Assembly (NCBI GenBank): GCA_030272585.1
Contig: BSYQ01000006.1
Span: 3,497,001-3,561,000 of the forward strand
Length of the DNA: 64,000 nt
Direction: 5' to 3'
Source: Bryopsis sp. KO-2023
Taxonomy: Eukaryota; Chlorophyta; Ulvophyceae; Bryopsidales; Bryopsidaceae
A program made the position numbers and the translations under genes. This document shows positions 12,479 to 23,900 of this stretch, piece after piece (the first letter of the stretch is position 1; every line of letters begins with the position of its first letter). The notes under the pieces were generated by a model. That model had not been told where the DNA came from. It did not search any database and saw only the letters and a list, made by a program, of their open reading frames with translations.

Positions 12479-15348
12479 ATGGTGAAAGAAGTAACACTCG
12501 ACTGTTCGCTGGAAGAATGCACAGCCCAGGTGAGAGCGTGTTTTTTCTCCTTGTTATTTTATTTTTCCCTGGTTTTATTGCCATATTTTTTGTCTTTCCA
12601 CCGGTTGAAGGTGGGGCATATTTATATTCGTGAGTGAGAAATTTGGGCTAAGGGAAAGAAGGTCACTCTTTGGGGTGAAATCTCTCAAAAAAGGGGAGGG
12701 GGGGGGAAGGTCCAACAGCAAAAACAATGTGCGGTTGTGCTTTGCATGATCTAATTTGTAGTGTAGGACTGGGCTTTTTCCCCCAACTATTTTGGCAATA
12801 TGATTTGTTTTCAAGAGAAATGTATTTTGCATGGACCAACATTTCTGCAAGAAAAAATTTGAAGGTTAGGATGTGGTTTCCAAGCATTTGCTTGCGTTAG
12901 AAAACATAAAAAAAATCTTGTTGAGATCAACACCGGCATGTTGCTGTTTTGAATTGCGCAAAAAAAAAATAAAAACTAAAAGAAATTATTTTTATGGAAA
13001 TAATCTGTGCATGTTGTGTTCTCATTCGTTCATTTTCGTGTTTTGTTTTTATTTTTTTTTGGATCAGAAATTTTACGACGTGGTGTATGCCGGTGAGGAG
13101 GCCACGAGGAGATATCACCTCCTGGTTCACAAAACTGAACAAATCGAAGTCACTCCTTGGGAGGATGGGAAAAGAGTGGTGGAGTGCACCATGCCAGTAA
13201 AAATTCCAGAAACGCTCAAAACCATGCTAGGTGGGGATGCATCTTTTTTTAGAAAACATCCTCAGTGAAAGAAGCTGAGAGAAAAAAAAAAAGGAAATAA
13301 TTTTTCTGCATTATTTGATAGACAGGCTTGAACTGGATGCTCGTCTTTGCTGGACTTCAGAACTGCTCACGATCATTCTCAATTTTCAGGTTTTCTTTTT
13401 TAAAGTGTACATGTTTCAAGATTGTCTGACATGGAGGACGAACGCCCTGTGGCACGTCATGCATCTGGCAACAACAAAAAAATTCCATTGCTTTTCACAC
13501 AGGTGGTGATAGGATTCCAATCGTCGACACTCAAGACATAGTGTTCATGGAGGAAGGCGAATTCGAAGTTTCATCAACCCCAATCTTGCAGGTGTTTGGA
13601 CGTTCATAAAAATGTATTCATATTGTTCGTGAGGAAAAAAGATTTCATACATTTGCATATTAACATTTAAATGAAAACAGAATGCTGACAAAGCATAAAT
13701 TCGTGTTTTGCATACTTACACCGCTGCTATAAAGGCGATAAGGGTTTTACCTTTTTGTATTCAGATCCCAGGGGGGTCGAAATACACCACCAGTGCAAAA
13801 GTCACTGTAAGCAACAGCGAAACGGGATGCCAGGTGAGCTTGTCAAGCTTTCAAGGAGATTTTGATTAGTTTTGATTTTGATTAGTTTATTTGATGTGCT
13901 GTGGAACGGATGCTGTTTGTGTGCACTGGTTGGAGAGTTGCTTTGGGTTTGATTGCTCGTTTACTTTTTTTTTTTTAATAGGATATTATGGTTGCCCTTT
14001 TTTTTAGCCATGAAGTCGGGAATTAAATATCCCCATACTAAGTCAAAGGTTGCGTTTTCAAAACCCTCTGAAAGAAAGCAAAAAAAATAAAGAAACCACT
14101 GACCAATAAAGAAACAAAAACGGAATGGAGGTAATTTTTTTTTTTTTTTCCCCCGACTCCTCACACCCCTATTGGCTATTTTGATCCAGACTCTTGTGCC
14201 ATGGGGTTCACTGTTGAAAGTTTTCCCATCTCTGTTTTCTGTGTGTGTAGATTGTTGTGGTGGTGACTTGCAGTGCTGCCGGTCCTTGGGGGATGATTTC
14301 GTTCATAGAAGGAATCATGGCTGAACAAGCTCGGGTGGGGATGGAGGGATTCCTGGAATTTTGCAAGGGGGAAATCTTCAGTCGGAATGTGTCACTGGAA
14401 GGGGGTGCCGGAGCTGAGGAAGTCAGAAGCATCGCATCTCTATCGGACGAGTTTTTCGACCTCCAAGAAACGCTCAGCGAAGCCTCGAATTCAGGTGGGG
14501 TCTTTTTTGAAAACAGAAACAGAAATTACATGTTGCGAAGGGCCAATCCGCCCTGTTGCAACCACATACAATACCTTCTTTTTTGAAGGAGAGGATGCTG
14601 TGCAATATATCCGATGCTGGTTTTTGGGCACTATGAGCACTCGTATGGGTGATGTCTTTTTCAGAGAGGGACTCACTGAGGATGAAAATGCGTAACCTAG
14701 TACGAATTTTATCTGAAATCAGCATCTGGCTATGTCTTTTTTTCCCTCTGGTGTCTTTCTTGATGAGGTTGGGAATTTGGGAGTAGATATCTTTGAGGAT
14801 AATGCGACTGTGGCCCTTTAAAAACAATTTTTTTGACGAAGAGGCTTGCATGTTCTTACAATTAGAGCTCGAACAATTTTAGATTTTGTTTTTGAAAAGT
14901 GCTGACTGTGTGGTGCACAATCTATAGGGAGTTTGCATACTGCTTTGACGAAGGGAGCCAGTCTGGGAATGATGGTGGATTCAGCGCTCTCTGAAAACCT
15001 ACAAAAACTTCTGAAAGCATCGGAGAAAATGCAAAGGTGTGCAGTGAGTTTTTTTTTTTGTTTTTTTGTCGGACATATGCATACAATTTTTCATATTTTT
15101 CAATTGTTTTCGTGTGTGCTTGCCTCAATGCAACACATTTAAAAAAAGGAGAAAAGACAGGAAGCAAGAACTTCGATATTCTATATTTTGAACATCGATT
15201 GTCTTTTTGTTGGTGCAGGAAGCTTGACGATTTATCGAAGAGGCTCGATAATTGGGAAAAAGTCCAATCCGGCCGGTCGCGGACTCTCTATTTCATTTCG
15301 GGTTGTTGCGTCGTTCTTCTTTGGCTCCAAATCAAACCCAGAAAATAA
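12479..15348 (+). CDS. VASt/START-like lipid-binding protein with C-terminal membrane anchor, 7 exons
   Basis: Exons are 12479-12529, 13068-13230, 13503-13591, 13765-13833, 14251-14494, 14928-15036 and 15219-15348. All are bounded by GT-AG and the phases add up to exactly 284 codons plus stop. The first about 200 residues resemble the VASt (Aster/Lam/VAD1) sterol-transfer fold in order and spacing: an early aromatic FYDVVYAGEEA, a charged TPWEDGKRVVECTMPVK stretch, then AAGPWGMISFIEGIMAEQA near the end. A predicted coiled segment (LQKLLKASEKMQRKLDDLSK) follows, and then a single C-terminal transmembrane helix (LYFISGCCVVLLWLQI). The layout suits a lipid-transfer protein tethered to the ER. 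Classical relatives carry a GRAM domain in front; none is visible within 800 bp upstream. The family call is by pattern, so moderate; the gene model itself is strong. Confidence 0.78.
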
Positions 15349-16064
15349 GTGGTGGTCTGACCCACTCACACAAGATAGGTGTCGAGATTTCACACATGCA
15401 TTATAGCTGTTTTGGACGATGTATGGGTGAAATCGAAAGATCCTGGAAGGAATGGTAGATTTCTGTTTTCTCTTCTCGTCAGTGCTGGCACAGCCATTTG
15501 GCCAGTCTGACTCTGAGAAGCTTTCATTAGGAAAACAGAAAAAGGAGTCACCACAGACAAGTGCAAGATTGCACCTTTCTTAAGGGGTTGAAACAAAGAA
15601 AGGAAAGGAGAGGGGTGGGGGGGAGGATAGGTATCGTGTGGCGTATCATAAATTATAAATTTCATTTTTTTTTCTCTATACTTTTGCAACTGCTGCCTCG
15701 TGAAGGCTATGTTCTTCGTTGGGGTGAGTTCTGTAAAACGTTCATGTTCTATTGTAATTGTGATTCCTCCTGATTTTCCCTGTCCCCTGCTCTGAGTGGT
15801 TTTTAAAGTCATAGGCGCCGGGTTGAGAAATTTCGATGTGAAACCCACATGTTCGGTGAATTTGGTTTGTGGTCTGATCTCTGCTTTAAAGGAATTAAGA
15901 AGACTGGAATTAAGGGATGTTTCCAGCTCAACTTCGCTGGTGGTGGTTTCGTCAAGCAGGAAAAAAAACAAAAGACAATTCCAATTTGCACCACATTTTG
16001 GCAAGATGGAAATTTGGCAAAGAGAAAGTCCACAACAATGCAGTCGAGGTGGAACAAACGACGG
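15349..16064. other. Intergenic, convergent 3' ends
   Basis: Lies between the convergent ends of the VASt-like gene (plus) and NAT9 (minus). Open frames on both strands are short and unrecognised. I see no gene. Confidence 0.6.
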
Positions 16065-16697
16065 CTAAGCCGCCCCTGCGTCATATTCTCCAAAGACCAG
16101 AGCAGCACCAGCCACCGTCATCCGCTTCTCGAATTCGCCTTCTACTTTCCGTTCCAGAAGAAATTCTCGAAAAACTTCAACTTTTCCCGCCTCCACGAAC
16201 CCCAATTTCTTGAACAAGTTCAAAGACGGTGCGTTATCGTAACCAATCTTGGCGTGAAACGTCTTGACGCCCAGTCGAGTTACAGCGTACGCCATGAACA
16301 ACGTCAAAGCCTCGAAGGCGATTCCTCCTCTCCTGCTGCACGCTTCCGCCACCATCACCTCCACCTCCGCTTTGGATCTATCGTCCTCGTCGAAAAACAG
16401 GTTGACGTCTCCCGCCATCTTGCCGACGCAGTCCGCAGAAGAGGTCGGCTCACAGCGAGATTTGTCGATAATAATGAACGTGCACTTCATCGGGTCGTCG
16501 CGCCATGACGCCTGCATCGCGTACTCTTCCTCCAGCGTCAACGGCTCAGACGCCGTGGTCTCCAACAGAAAGGGGTCTTGCATCCATTCATGATACTTGG
16601 GAACGTGCTCGGGTCGATAAGGGACGAGTTTAACTCGCTTTCCGTCTACTGTTGTGGAATAGTTCTGTTTCATGCCGACTTGATTCTCCTCGAACAC
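16065..16697 (-). CDS. NAT9: NAT9-like GNAT N-acetyltransferase, single exon
   Basis: A GCN5-related acetyltransferase of the NAT9 family, cytosolic proteins that transfer acetyl from acetyl-CoA and in flies act on tubulin. The N-terminal LVPYRPEHVPKYHEWMQDP and the family-diagnostic TASEPLTLEEEYAMQASW are clear, followed by KCTFIIID and GDVNLFF. The acetyl-CoA loop region (EACSRRGGIAFEAL) and the C-terminal NAPSLNLFKKLGFVEA match the GNAT core. The reading frame is 210 codons from the ATG at 16697; the family's usual start corresponds better to the second in-frame ATG at 16673 (MKQNYST). It is intronless and divergent from eIF3e, in contrast to the intron-rich genes around it. Confidence 0.92.
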   Translation of the reverse strand: MFEENQVGMKQNYSTTVDGKRVKLVPYRPEHVPKYHEWMQDPFLLETTASEPLTLEEEYAMQASWRDDPMKCTFIIIDKSRCEPTSSADCVGKMAGDVNLFFDEDDRSKAEVEVMVAEACSRRGGIAFEALTLFMAYAVTRLGVKTFHAKIGYDNAPSLNLFKKLGFVEAGKVEVFREFLLERKVEGEFEKRMTVAGAALVFGEYDAGAA

Positions 16698-16928
16698 GAC
16701 CAGACCAACAACAGCAAGAAGCGAGTTAGACAGCCCCCCCCCCCCAATCTTTCCCGTACATCATATTTCTATATAAGTTTGACGGCTGTACGAGAGTGTC
16801 GTTGGTTTTATCTCCTCTCTGCCCTGCGTCTTCCCTGACTTTCGTTACAGCGTTTTCTGCCAAGACTTGTCGGGAGCTGCAGGTGGTCGCCCCAAAGTTT
16901 ACGAGGAGGAAGAGGAAACGCAGACAAG
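16698..16928. promoter_or_regulatory. Divergent promoter region of NAT9 and eIF3e
   Basis: 231 bp separate two start codons facing away from each other. A TATA-like TATATAAG (plus) lies at 16770-16777, next to a C-tract (about 16731-16745). Shared regulation is inferred from the spacing only. Confidence 0.5.
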
Positions 16929-18203
16929 ATGGCAGACTTTGATCTGTCCACGACGATATCTCCTTATCTGGACCGCCACTTGGTGTTTCCCCTTTTGGAG
17001 TTCTTGCAGAGCCAGGAGCTCTACGATATGCGCGACATTTTGGAAGCTAAGATTGAGCTCCTGAAGAAGACGAACATGGTGGACTTCGCGATGGATATTT
17101 ACCGGGCGTTGAACGAAACGGACGATGTGCCGGAGGAGATGTTGAAAATACGTGCGGAGGTGGTGTCCACGCTGAGACGGTTAGAAGGGGAGGCGCGAAC
17201 AATCATGTCGTTCTTGCAAGACCCCAACAACGTTCGGAATCTGCGCCAGGATAAAGCTATGAACCAGAAATACTTGGCTGAGCAGTATCAGATAGGTCCC
17301 GAGCAAATCGAGTCGCTCTATCAGTTCGCTCGATGCCAATACCAGTGCGGAAACTACGGGTCTGCGGCGGAGCTCCTTCAGAGTTATCGGCTCCTGTGCA
17401 CGAATGCCGACCGGAGCTTGAGCGCGCTGTGGGGGCGATTCGCAGCCAACGTGCTGTTGCAGAATTTCGACGCCGCGAACGACGACCTTACCAAGTTGAA
17501 GGAAGCCCTGGAGAATCAGAGCTTCATCTCCCCTCTGCTTCAACTCCAGCAGCGTACTTGGCTCATGCACTGGGCGCTGTTCGTTTTCTGGAACCACAAG
17601 AACGGGGTAAACAACATCATAGACCTGTTTTTGCAGGAGGAGCGCTACTTGAACGCTCTGCAAACCAACGCCCCTCATTTGCTGAGATATATTGCAGCAG
17701 CGGTCATTATCAACATCAGGAGGAGGTCCATGTTGAAGGAGCTGGTCAGAGTGATCGAACAGGAGGCCTACGAATATTCAGACCCAATCACCGATTTCAT
17801 AGATTGCTTGTACATCAAGCACGATTTCGATGGCGCCCAGAAGAAGCTGGTGAAATGTGCAGAGCTGTTGGAAAACGACTACTTTCTGGCAGGGTTCAAG
17901 GACGATTTCTTGGAGAACGCTCGGTTGGCGATTTTCGAAACCTACTGCAGGATTCATCAGACGATCGACATAAAGACCATGTCCCAGAAGCTGGACATGG
18001 ATGATGATACTGCCGAGAAGTGGGTGGTGAATTTGATCAGGAATGAGAAATTGGATGCAAGGGTGGATTCGAGAGCAGGGACGGTGGTGATGAGGGTGCA
18101 GCCCCCCAATGTGTTTGAACAAATCATAGATCGAACGAGGGACTTGTCGATACGAACGTTCCGCTTAGCCAACGATGTCGTATCTGGAAAGGCGACGGCT
18201 TGA
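16929..18203 (+). CDS. EIF3E: Translation initiation factor eIF3 subunit e (INT6)
   Basis: Subunit e of the eIF3 scaffold, which binds the 40S subunit and recruits mRNA during initiation in the cytosol. The intronless frame gives 424 aa, close to plant and animal eIF3e. The N-terminal eIF3-N domain is plain (YLDRHLVFPLLEFL, then KKTNMVDFAMDIYRAL), followed by helical repeats (YQIGPEQIESLYQFARCQYQ, SLSALWGRFA) and the PCI domain in roughly residues 215-400 (APHLLRYIAAAVIIN, DFIDCLYIKHDFDGAQKKL, then KWVVNLIRNEKLDARVDS). The C-terminal tail is the usual short basic end. The purine-rich leader just before the ATG and the full match to the family N-terminus support the start. Similarity is strongest to the plant version. 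Confidence 0.97.
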   Translation: MADFDLSTTISPYLDRHLVFPLLEFLQSQELYDMRDILEAKIELLKKTNMVDFAMDIYRALNETDDVPEEMLKIRAEVVSTLRRLEGEARTIMSFLQDPNNVRNLRQDKAMNQKYLAEQYQIGPEQIESLYQFARCQYQCGNYGSAAELLQSYRLLCTNADRSLSALWGRFAANVLLQNFDAANDDLTKLKEALENQSFISPLLQLQQRTWLMHWALFVFWNHKNGVNNIIDLFLQEERYLNALQTNAPHLLRYIAAAVIINIRRRSMLKELVRVIEQEAYEYSDPITDFIDCLYIKHDFDGAQKKLVKCAELLENDYFLAGFKDDFLENARLAIFETYCRIHQTIDIKTMSQKLDMDDDTAEKWVVNLIRNEKLDARVDSRAGTVVMRVQPPNVFEQIIDRTRDLSIRTFRLANDVVSGKATA

Positions 18204-19140
18204 GGGTGGGGGATGGTGACAGAAAGAGTTATGGATTTCAAGTCCGGTGTCGGAGCAAGTCAGACATGGGGTTTGGTTCTTGTTGTTTAAAAGGTTTGGG
18301 AGGCCTTGCCTGGGGGCGTTTACGGTGCCCTGGTTGTTCGGGCTGGGTGGGGTGCAGGCGACTCGAGAAGATTGAATTTCATAGCAATGCGTTTTTTCTC
18401 TTTTAACTACCGATTTCTTGCATTGAGGAGAGTTCGTTTCTTTGGATTTGGGGATGCAGGAAAATAGAAGGGGGCTTTTTTGCTAATGGAACCTGGCGAT
18501 ATTATCATCTCAGCAGGCAGATCTTGAACCTTGAAAACAAAAGGCAGTCCAGTCAGAGCTCCGAAGGGCTTATCAAATTCGGTGCAATTCTTGGTTTACA
18601 TTTGACCTTCCCAGTGGCTTCAATCCGCATCTGCTTTTTAATTCACAATTTCAAGAGAAAAAAGGGATAATTTCTTGTCCATCACAGTCGCACCAAAGCG
18701 AATTTATCGTTTTGGTTTATTGTGCGAACACAAAACGAAACCATGTTGTTTGGTACTTGGATGCGACAGAGACTGGTGTAGCGACTTGTACAGAAAAATG
18801 GTATCCATACAGCTGACCATCCACTTCAGATACTAGTACTCTTTTGGGTCAGATCTCCATCTGCCATACAGAATGACTAATATACCTTTCTACTTCAGAT
18901 TCGAGGAAAGTCCCTGTTCTGTTTCAGCTCAATACAACAAAACATAAACAAAACAAGAGGAAATGGCAGACCGAATGCAACTTTCTCTGGTGGCTTCTGC
19001 CCACCTTCCCATATGGACCATATCTTCCTCCAGTCCGACTGGGACGCAAGGCCAACTTCGCAGCCCCGAAGGCGTGACATCATCAGGGTCGCATTCCCCA
19101 AGCGATTCATTGATTCGTTTCTGCGAAGGGGTTGAGGCGA
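18204..19140. other. Intergenic between eIF3e and CRIPT
   Basis: Presumptive eIF3e 3' UTR and CRIPT promoter. No coding region could be supported; the open frames at 18895-19430 are shadows with no recognisable domain. Confidence 0.6.
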
Positions 19141-20490
19141 ATGGTGTGCGAAAAGTGCGAAAAGAAGCTTGCCAAGGTGCGCGCGTGTGTGCCATTCAGA
19201 GTCAGCGACTGGATATTTCACGGGCTGGATATTGGAGAGAATCTCAGCAATCCTGCGCACTGTCAAGAATTGTCGCATCATTACTGGGGTTTCTCAGTAG
19301 ATTTTTAATTCCACTTGTTGAGTTTTCCATTACCCACTTTCAGGCGTCAGTGAGGAAAGAGATTCTGGCTGGACCAAAAAAAAAAGAGTTTTTGCCTTTT
19401 CCCGGTGTGATAATGGTTTTTTTTACTTGAAAAGAGAGGGTAGATTCTGTGAGATTCAGTTGTTGCAATGCTGTTCAGGTTGCATGCCCCGACAAGTGGA
19501 AGGATGGGGCAAACAACACCATCGAAAGCGGGGGAAGGAAAATAAACGAGAATAAGCTTTTGTCAAGAAGAAACAGGTGAGGGGGAATCGTGGGATATAT
19601 GTGATTTCACTTTGCTCCTTTTTGTTTTTTTTGTTTTTCTTTTTTTGGGGGGGGGGGGAGCCCAAACCTTCATATAGATATTGATGGCAGCTTGGAGCTT
19701 CACCCAAGTTCGTCTAGGGGACCAATCCAATTCGTTTTATCCATAAGCAATTATTGATCATTCGATGTGTGCTATATGAAAATATAGCACTCAAACCTCA
19801 AGATTGGTTGGATTGACTTCTTTTCCTTCAACGTTGCGATGCTCCTTTTTTCTGTTGGCTTTTTTTATCGACGTCTTTTTTCTGGCGGTGCTTCCTTTTT
19901 GCTTTGACTCAGGGGAGACTTACCTTTCTTGGTAGCTGGTGAAAGAAAGGAGAGAAAAAAAAGCAAGTGAATGAAACTGGAGGTAGTGTTTGATACATAC
20001 AGAGATATGACACATCTCTGAGATATATTGCTGTCATTCTTGGACTCAAGGTGGGCGCCATACAGCAAAGAAAAAGCTTCGAACTGCAAGATATGCAAAT
20101 CAGCTTTGCATCAAGAGGGAATATATTGCCACAATTGTGCCTACAGCAAAGGTTGGGAAATTTGATCTCTTTTTATGTTTATATGTAAATTCCTCTCTGA
20201 ACCGAGGTCAGGTTTTTTCATTAAATAGGTAGAGAAGCTGGGGGGGGGGGGGGAGTTAATTGGTTTTTTCAATCAGTTTCGAAAAATGTAAGATGGGGTT
20301 GTATGGCATAACTTCCTTTCTGTTTGGAGGCACTTGTTGTCTGTGTCAAAAAGTTAATTGGTAAGTAAGGTTCTGTGTGTCGAAAAGTAAAGTGGTGACT
20401 GATTGTGATTGTCTGGGCTGTACAGGAGTTTGCTCGATGTGTGGGAAGCAAGTGCTGGATACATCGGTGTACAAGCAATCAAACAGATGA
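19141..20490 (+). CDS. CRIPT: CRIPT family zinc-binding protein, 4 exons
   Basis: Exons are 19141-19176, 19479-19576, 20051-20151 and 20426-20490. Phases agree and give 99 aa plus stop (animal CRIPT is 101). The first exon encodes MVCEKCEKKLAK. The second contains CPDKWKDGANNTIESGG and KINENKLLS. The third contains CKICKS and CHNCAYSKG. The last contains CSMCGKQVLDTSVYKQSNR. The paired CxxC motifs are the zinc ligands conserved in the family. CRIPT was named for binding PDZ proteins in neurons, but its wide eukaryotic conservation points to a basic role, and it has been found with the minor spliceosome. Each exon is too short to stand out as an open frame, so the gene is easily missed. Confidence 0.95.
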
Positions 20491-20902
20491 CTGCACACAG
20501 AGAGACCTTACAGCACCAGCTGGCTGTCTTTGTGGTTTGGCTGGGCACAAACAGAACGAACGGGGATTTTTCTTTTTCCACCCTCATGTATATTAAATGC
20601 TTGCTTTTCCGGACACACATATGATGCCTCGTCAGTCAGACTCTGAGCCTTGCTGCAAAAACTGATAAAACATTCCTATGCATTCTTTAAAAAAGCTCCC
20701 ATCACAAAAATATGAGCAGTGTTGAGGGTCATAAATCCATTCTTCTCCCCATTCCTTCACCACAATACCAAAAAAAAAAAAAATCGAGAACCAAATTCTG
20801 TCCGTTCGACTATTTCCCCACCTCTCTATCTTTTCTCCTGGGTGGTTTGCCCTGCATAATCGAATCCTTCTTCAAAAAGAGAAAACTATCTTGGAGAGTC
20901 GA
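20491..20902. other. Short intergenic region, convergent ends
   Basis: Lies between the CRIPT stop and the stop of the At5g58100-like gene. Contains a poly-A tract near 20770. Nothing coding is seen. Confidence 0.6.
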
Positions 20903-23900
20903 TCAGTACCTTTTCTTTTTCCTGGGTCCCAATTTCCGTAGGATCCACAGAACCAGTCCCACCCCAATTCCCAGCAGCCCCAAAAGCCACAATTTCAGGT
21001 CCCCTTTTTTCTTCTGGCACTCCAAAACAGAGCTCACCGACCCTGCCGAAATTTCTGCCAGGTCGTGCAGAGCCAGAACTTCTTGTCTGGCTGACCTTGC
21101 AAAGTACCACGCATCGTCGTACCTCAGAGTTCCCAACTGCAAAGTGGCTTTGTTCAGCTTGAACATCAACATGTTCATTCTCTGGAAAAAAGTCGGGATC
21201 TTATCAGCAGGAAGCGTGTCGAACACGAATCCTGTGGCAGAGACGTTCTGAAAACCCCTGAGAATCGTGTCAGCCTGCACAGCAAATCGAAAGTCAATTT
21301 GAGCAGTATTAATTATACAGTATTATCACAATGCAGGCGGCACTGTTCTGAATCGGGTTTAGATTTTCAAGAGCTGTTGGAGAAACTTTCGCTGGCATGG
21401 ATGGATGCTTGCACACAAACCTGGGTTGCGACGCTGTGGATTTTTGCCAGTACAGTGTTTCTCCGAGCTACATCTCTCTGTGAAAAGGAAAAGCCATACG
21501 TCCCTGCAAGAGGTCCGAAAACTGTGTTGCCCACGGACCACATGCTGTCTTTCTGAATCCCTCGTTCGCCTTGCCCGATCGACTCCGAAGTATCCATCAC
21601 TCCCCACCCTATAACCACATCATCCATGCAAACCATACTTTATTGCTTGATGAATCTTGGACCCAATCAAACAGCCTCCTGGAAGCACATCCCTTCAGTA
21701 AAACCAACCCCCTCAGCATGAGCAAACGGACGGTCACAGCTGATGAGAATTGAATTGAATTGGACTACGATAGGGTGGAACCGACCTGTTTGAAGTATGG
21801 CAGCGAGAATCGGCCGGAATATCTTTGCTGATTGAAGGGGCACCTTTTTCTCCATGCATGAATAGCCTGAGCTCCCACTGCCCCCATATGTTCTGACCGC
21901 AAGCACCATATCAGGAAAAGAAACCACATTTTTCCTCCCATCCAAAGTCAGAGATTCCAGACTGGTGAGCTCGAAAATGAACACAGGGATGATGCGCTTG
22001 GGAGGTCTGGCATACATAAGAATGGATTTCCCTTGGTTATCGGTAAGCCGACGCAAGAAATTGTCGTCAGACAGCCATGCATACAATTTGGCACTGTCCA
22101 AATAGCTTGTGGAAACGATGTGCACTCCAGCACCTGGGATCCGCTCCGTGCGAGTTTGCAATGCCCTTGACACAGCAAAAAACAAACAACGAAATCTCAG
22201 TCGTGGTACTGTGCATGACTCACATTCAAGATCCCCTCAATGCATGCCCAGCAACCAACTTTTTGCAAGAAACAGTTCTGGAACAGCTTTCTCGTTTTCA
22301 TTTCTTCAACATTTATGGAGCATTTTTTTGGATACCATTTTAGCTTACAATGCAAACCAACCTGATATGTTTTATATCAGTCAAATCCAATTGAGTCTGA
22401 CAATGGGACGAAGGGGGGGGGGGGGGGGTAGAACAGCCCTTTGACGAACATCACCTGCTGTAGGCAGCAACGCACACATCGCAGTGACCGAAACCTACGT
22501 AGAAATGCTCCACCAACACATTTTGACCAACCAAAGTCAAATGCTGGAGCTCCGACGTCATGTGGTCATACTCCCCAACTTCTTTGATAACTTTGGATGG
22601 ATTCATGGCATCGTGCACATGGACAATCTGTATTCTCAGAGTGGTCCAGTCTTTTTGATACAAGTTCACACTCCCAGGTACCAGCAGATGCTGCAAACAC
22701 CACAAAACATTTTTATTATAGGTCCCTCCCTGTACCGAAAAGTTGGCAATTCATCCCATCAACCAAAACCAATTCACACGGAATGTGCCAGCCTGATCTC
22801 GGTTTTTTCCACAGGCCACCATGATTTTTTTTATCACAGGAAGTACATGCTGCAGAACAACCAGAATTCGAAACTTTTTATCAGCTTTGAAACGAGCAAT
22901 TGTGGATATCACTCATGGCTGCAACTATTTCAGGGTCTTTAAATCAAGCAATTATGGATATCAATCATTACTACAGCTATTTGCTAATGGATTAACATGT
23001 ACATGCATTACCTTTGTCCCGGAATTGATGAGGGCAGCAATATCTGGAGCCAAGGCTTTGTTTCTCAACTCCTCCTTGTAATGCTCCACTCTGGGAAAAC
23101 TGTGAGGTAAGACTCTCCCTTGACCAGCTTCGATGGAGCCGTACGTCAGTGGGCCGGCAGTCAAATCGATCCAGACATATCGTTCAGAGCTGGCAGCCCA
23201 TATGGTCCCAGAACAGAATTCCCTGCACATCCCCACGGCAATCAATGAGATCAATGGAGCAACACCACCTGCCGAATGAAACCTTGCCGGATGGAGAGGT
23301 GATGGGCCTGTTGTTGCAGTATCTTTGTTTTTGTTTTTTGTTTTGTTTCAGTATCTCCAGCAAAATACAGTGCGACAGACTGAGAGGATCCAGGGAAACG
23401 ATGAGAAATGTCTACCTGCTTTTGTAGCTGTATGCATAGGACATCGCTTGTCTTGGAGGGTTGAGAATGTAGATAGTGTGGAGAGTTCCAGTTCGCTTGT
23501 TGTGGGCCTTTATGACTTCATCCACTGGCTCGTAGGAAATCGTGGCCATTTCGTCAGCTGCAAAAAACATCAGAGAAAAGTGATTTTATTTATTTATATT
23601 TATTCCTTACTATATTTACTGATAGAAAGAAAATATTATCTCTGAGGAAACGAATGTTCAGGAAAAATGACCATTAGCTTTTTAACGAAAAGAAACAAAA
23701 TCCTGGAGACCTCGAAAATCCTGCAAAATTCTTAAAAGTATAATATTTGATATCGGAGATTTAATAAAGATTTTTTTTTTTTTTCTAATCTAAAGTTTTG
23801 AGAATTGGTTTTTTATTACCTTGACCATGTCCTTGATTCATCTCTGCATCTAAGGCGGTGGATATTGCTGTTTGAACTTGATGACTGACATCAGAGCCAA

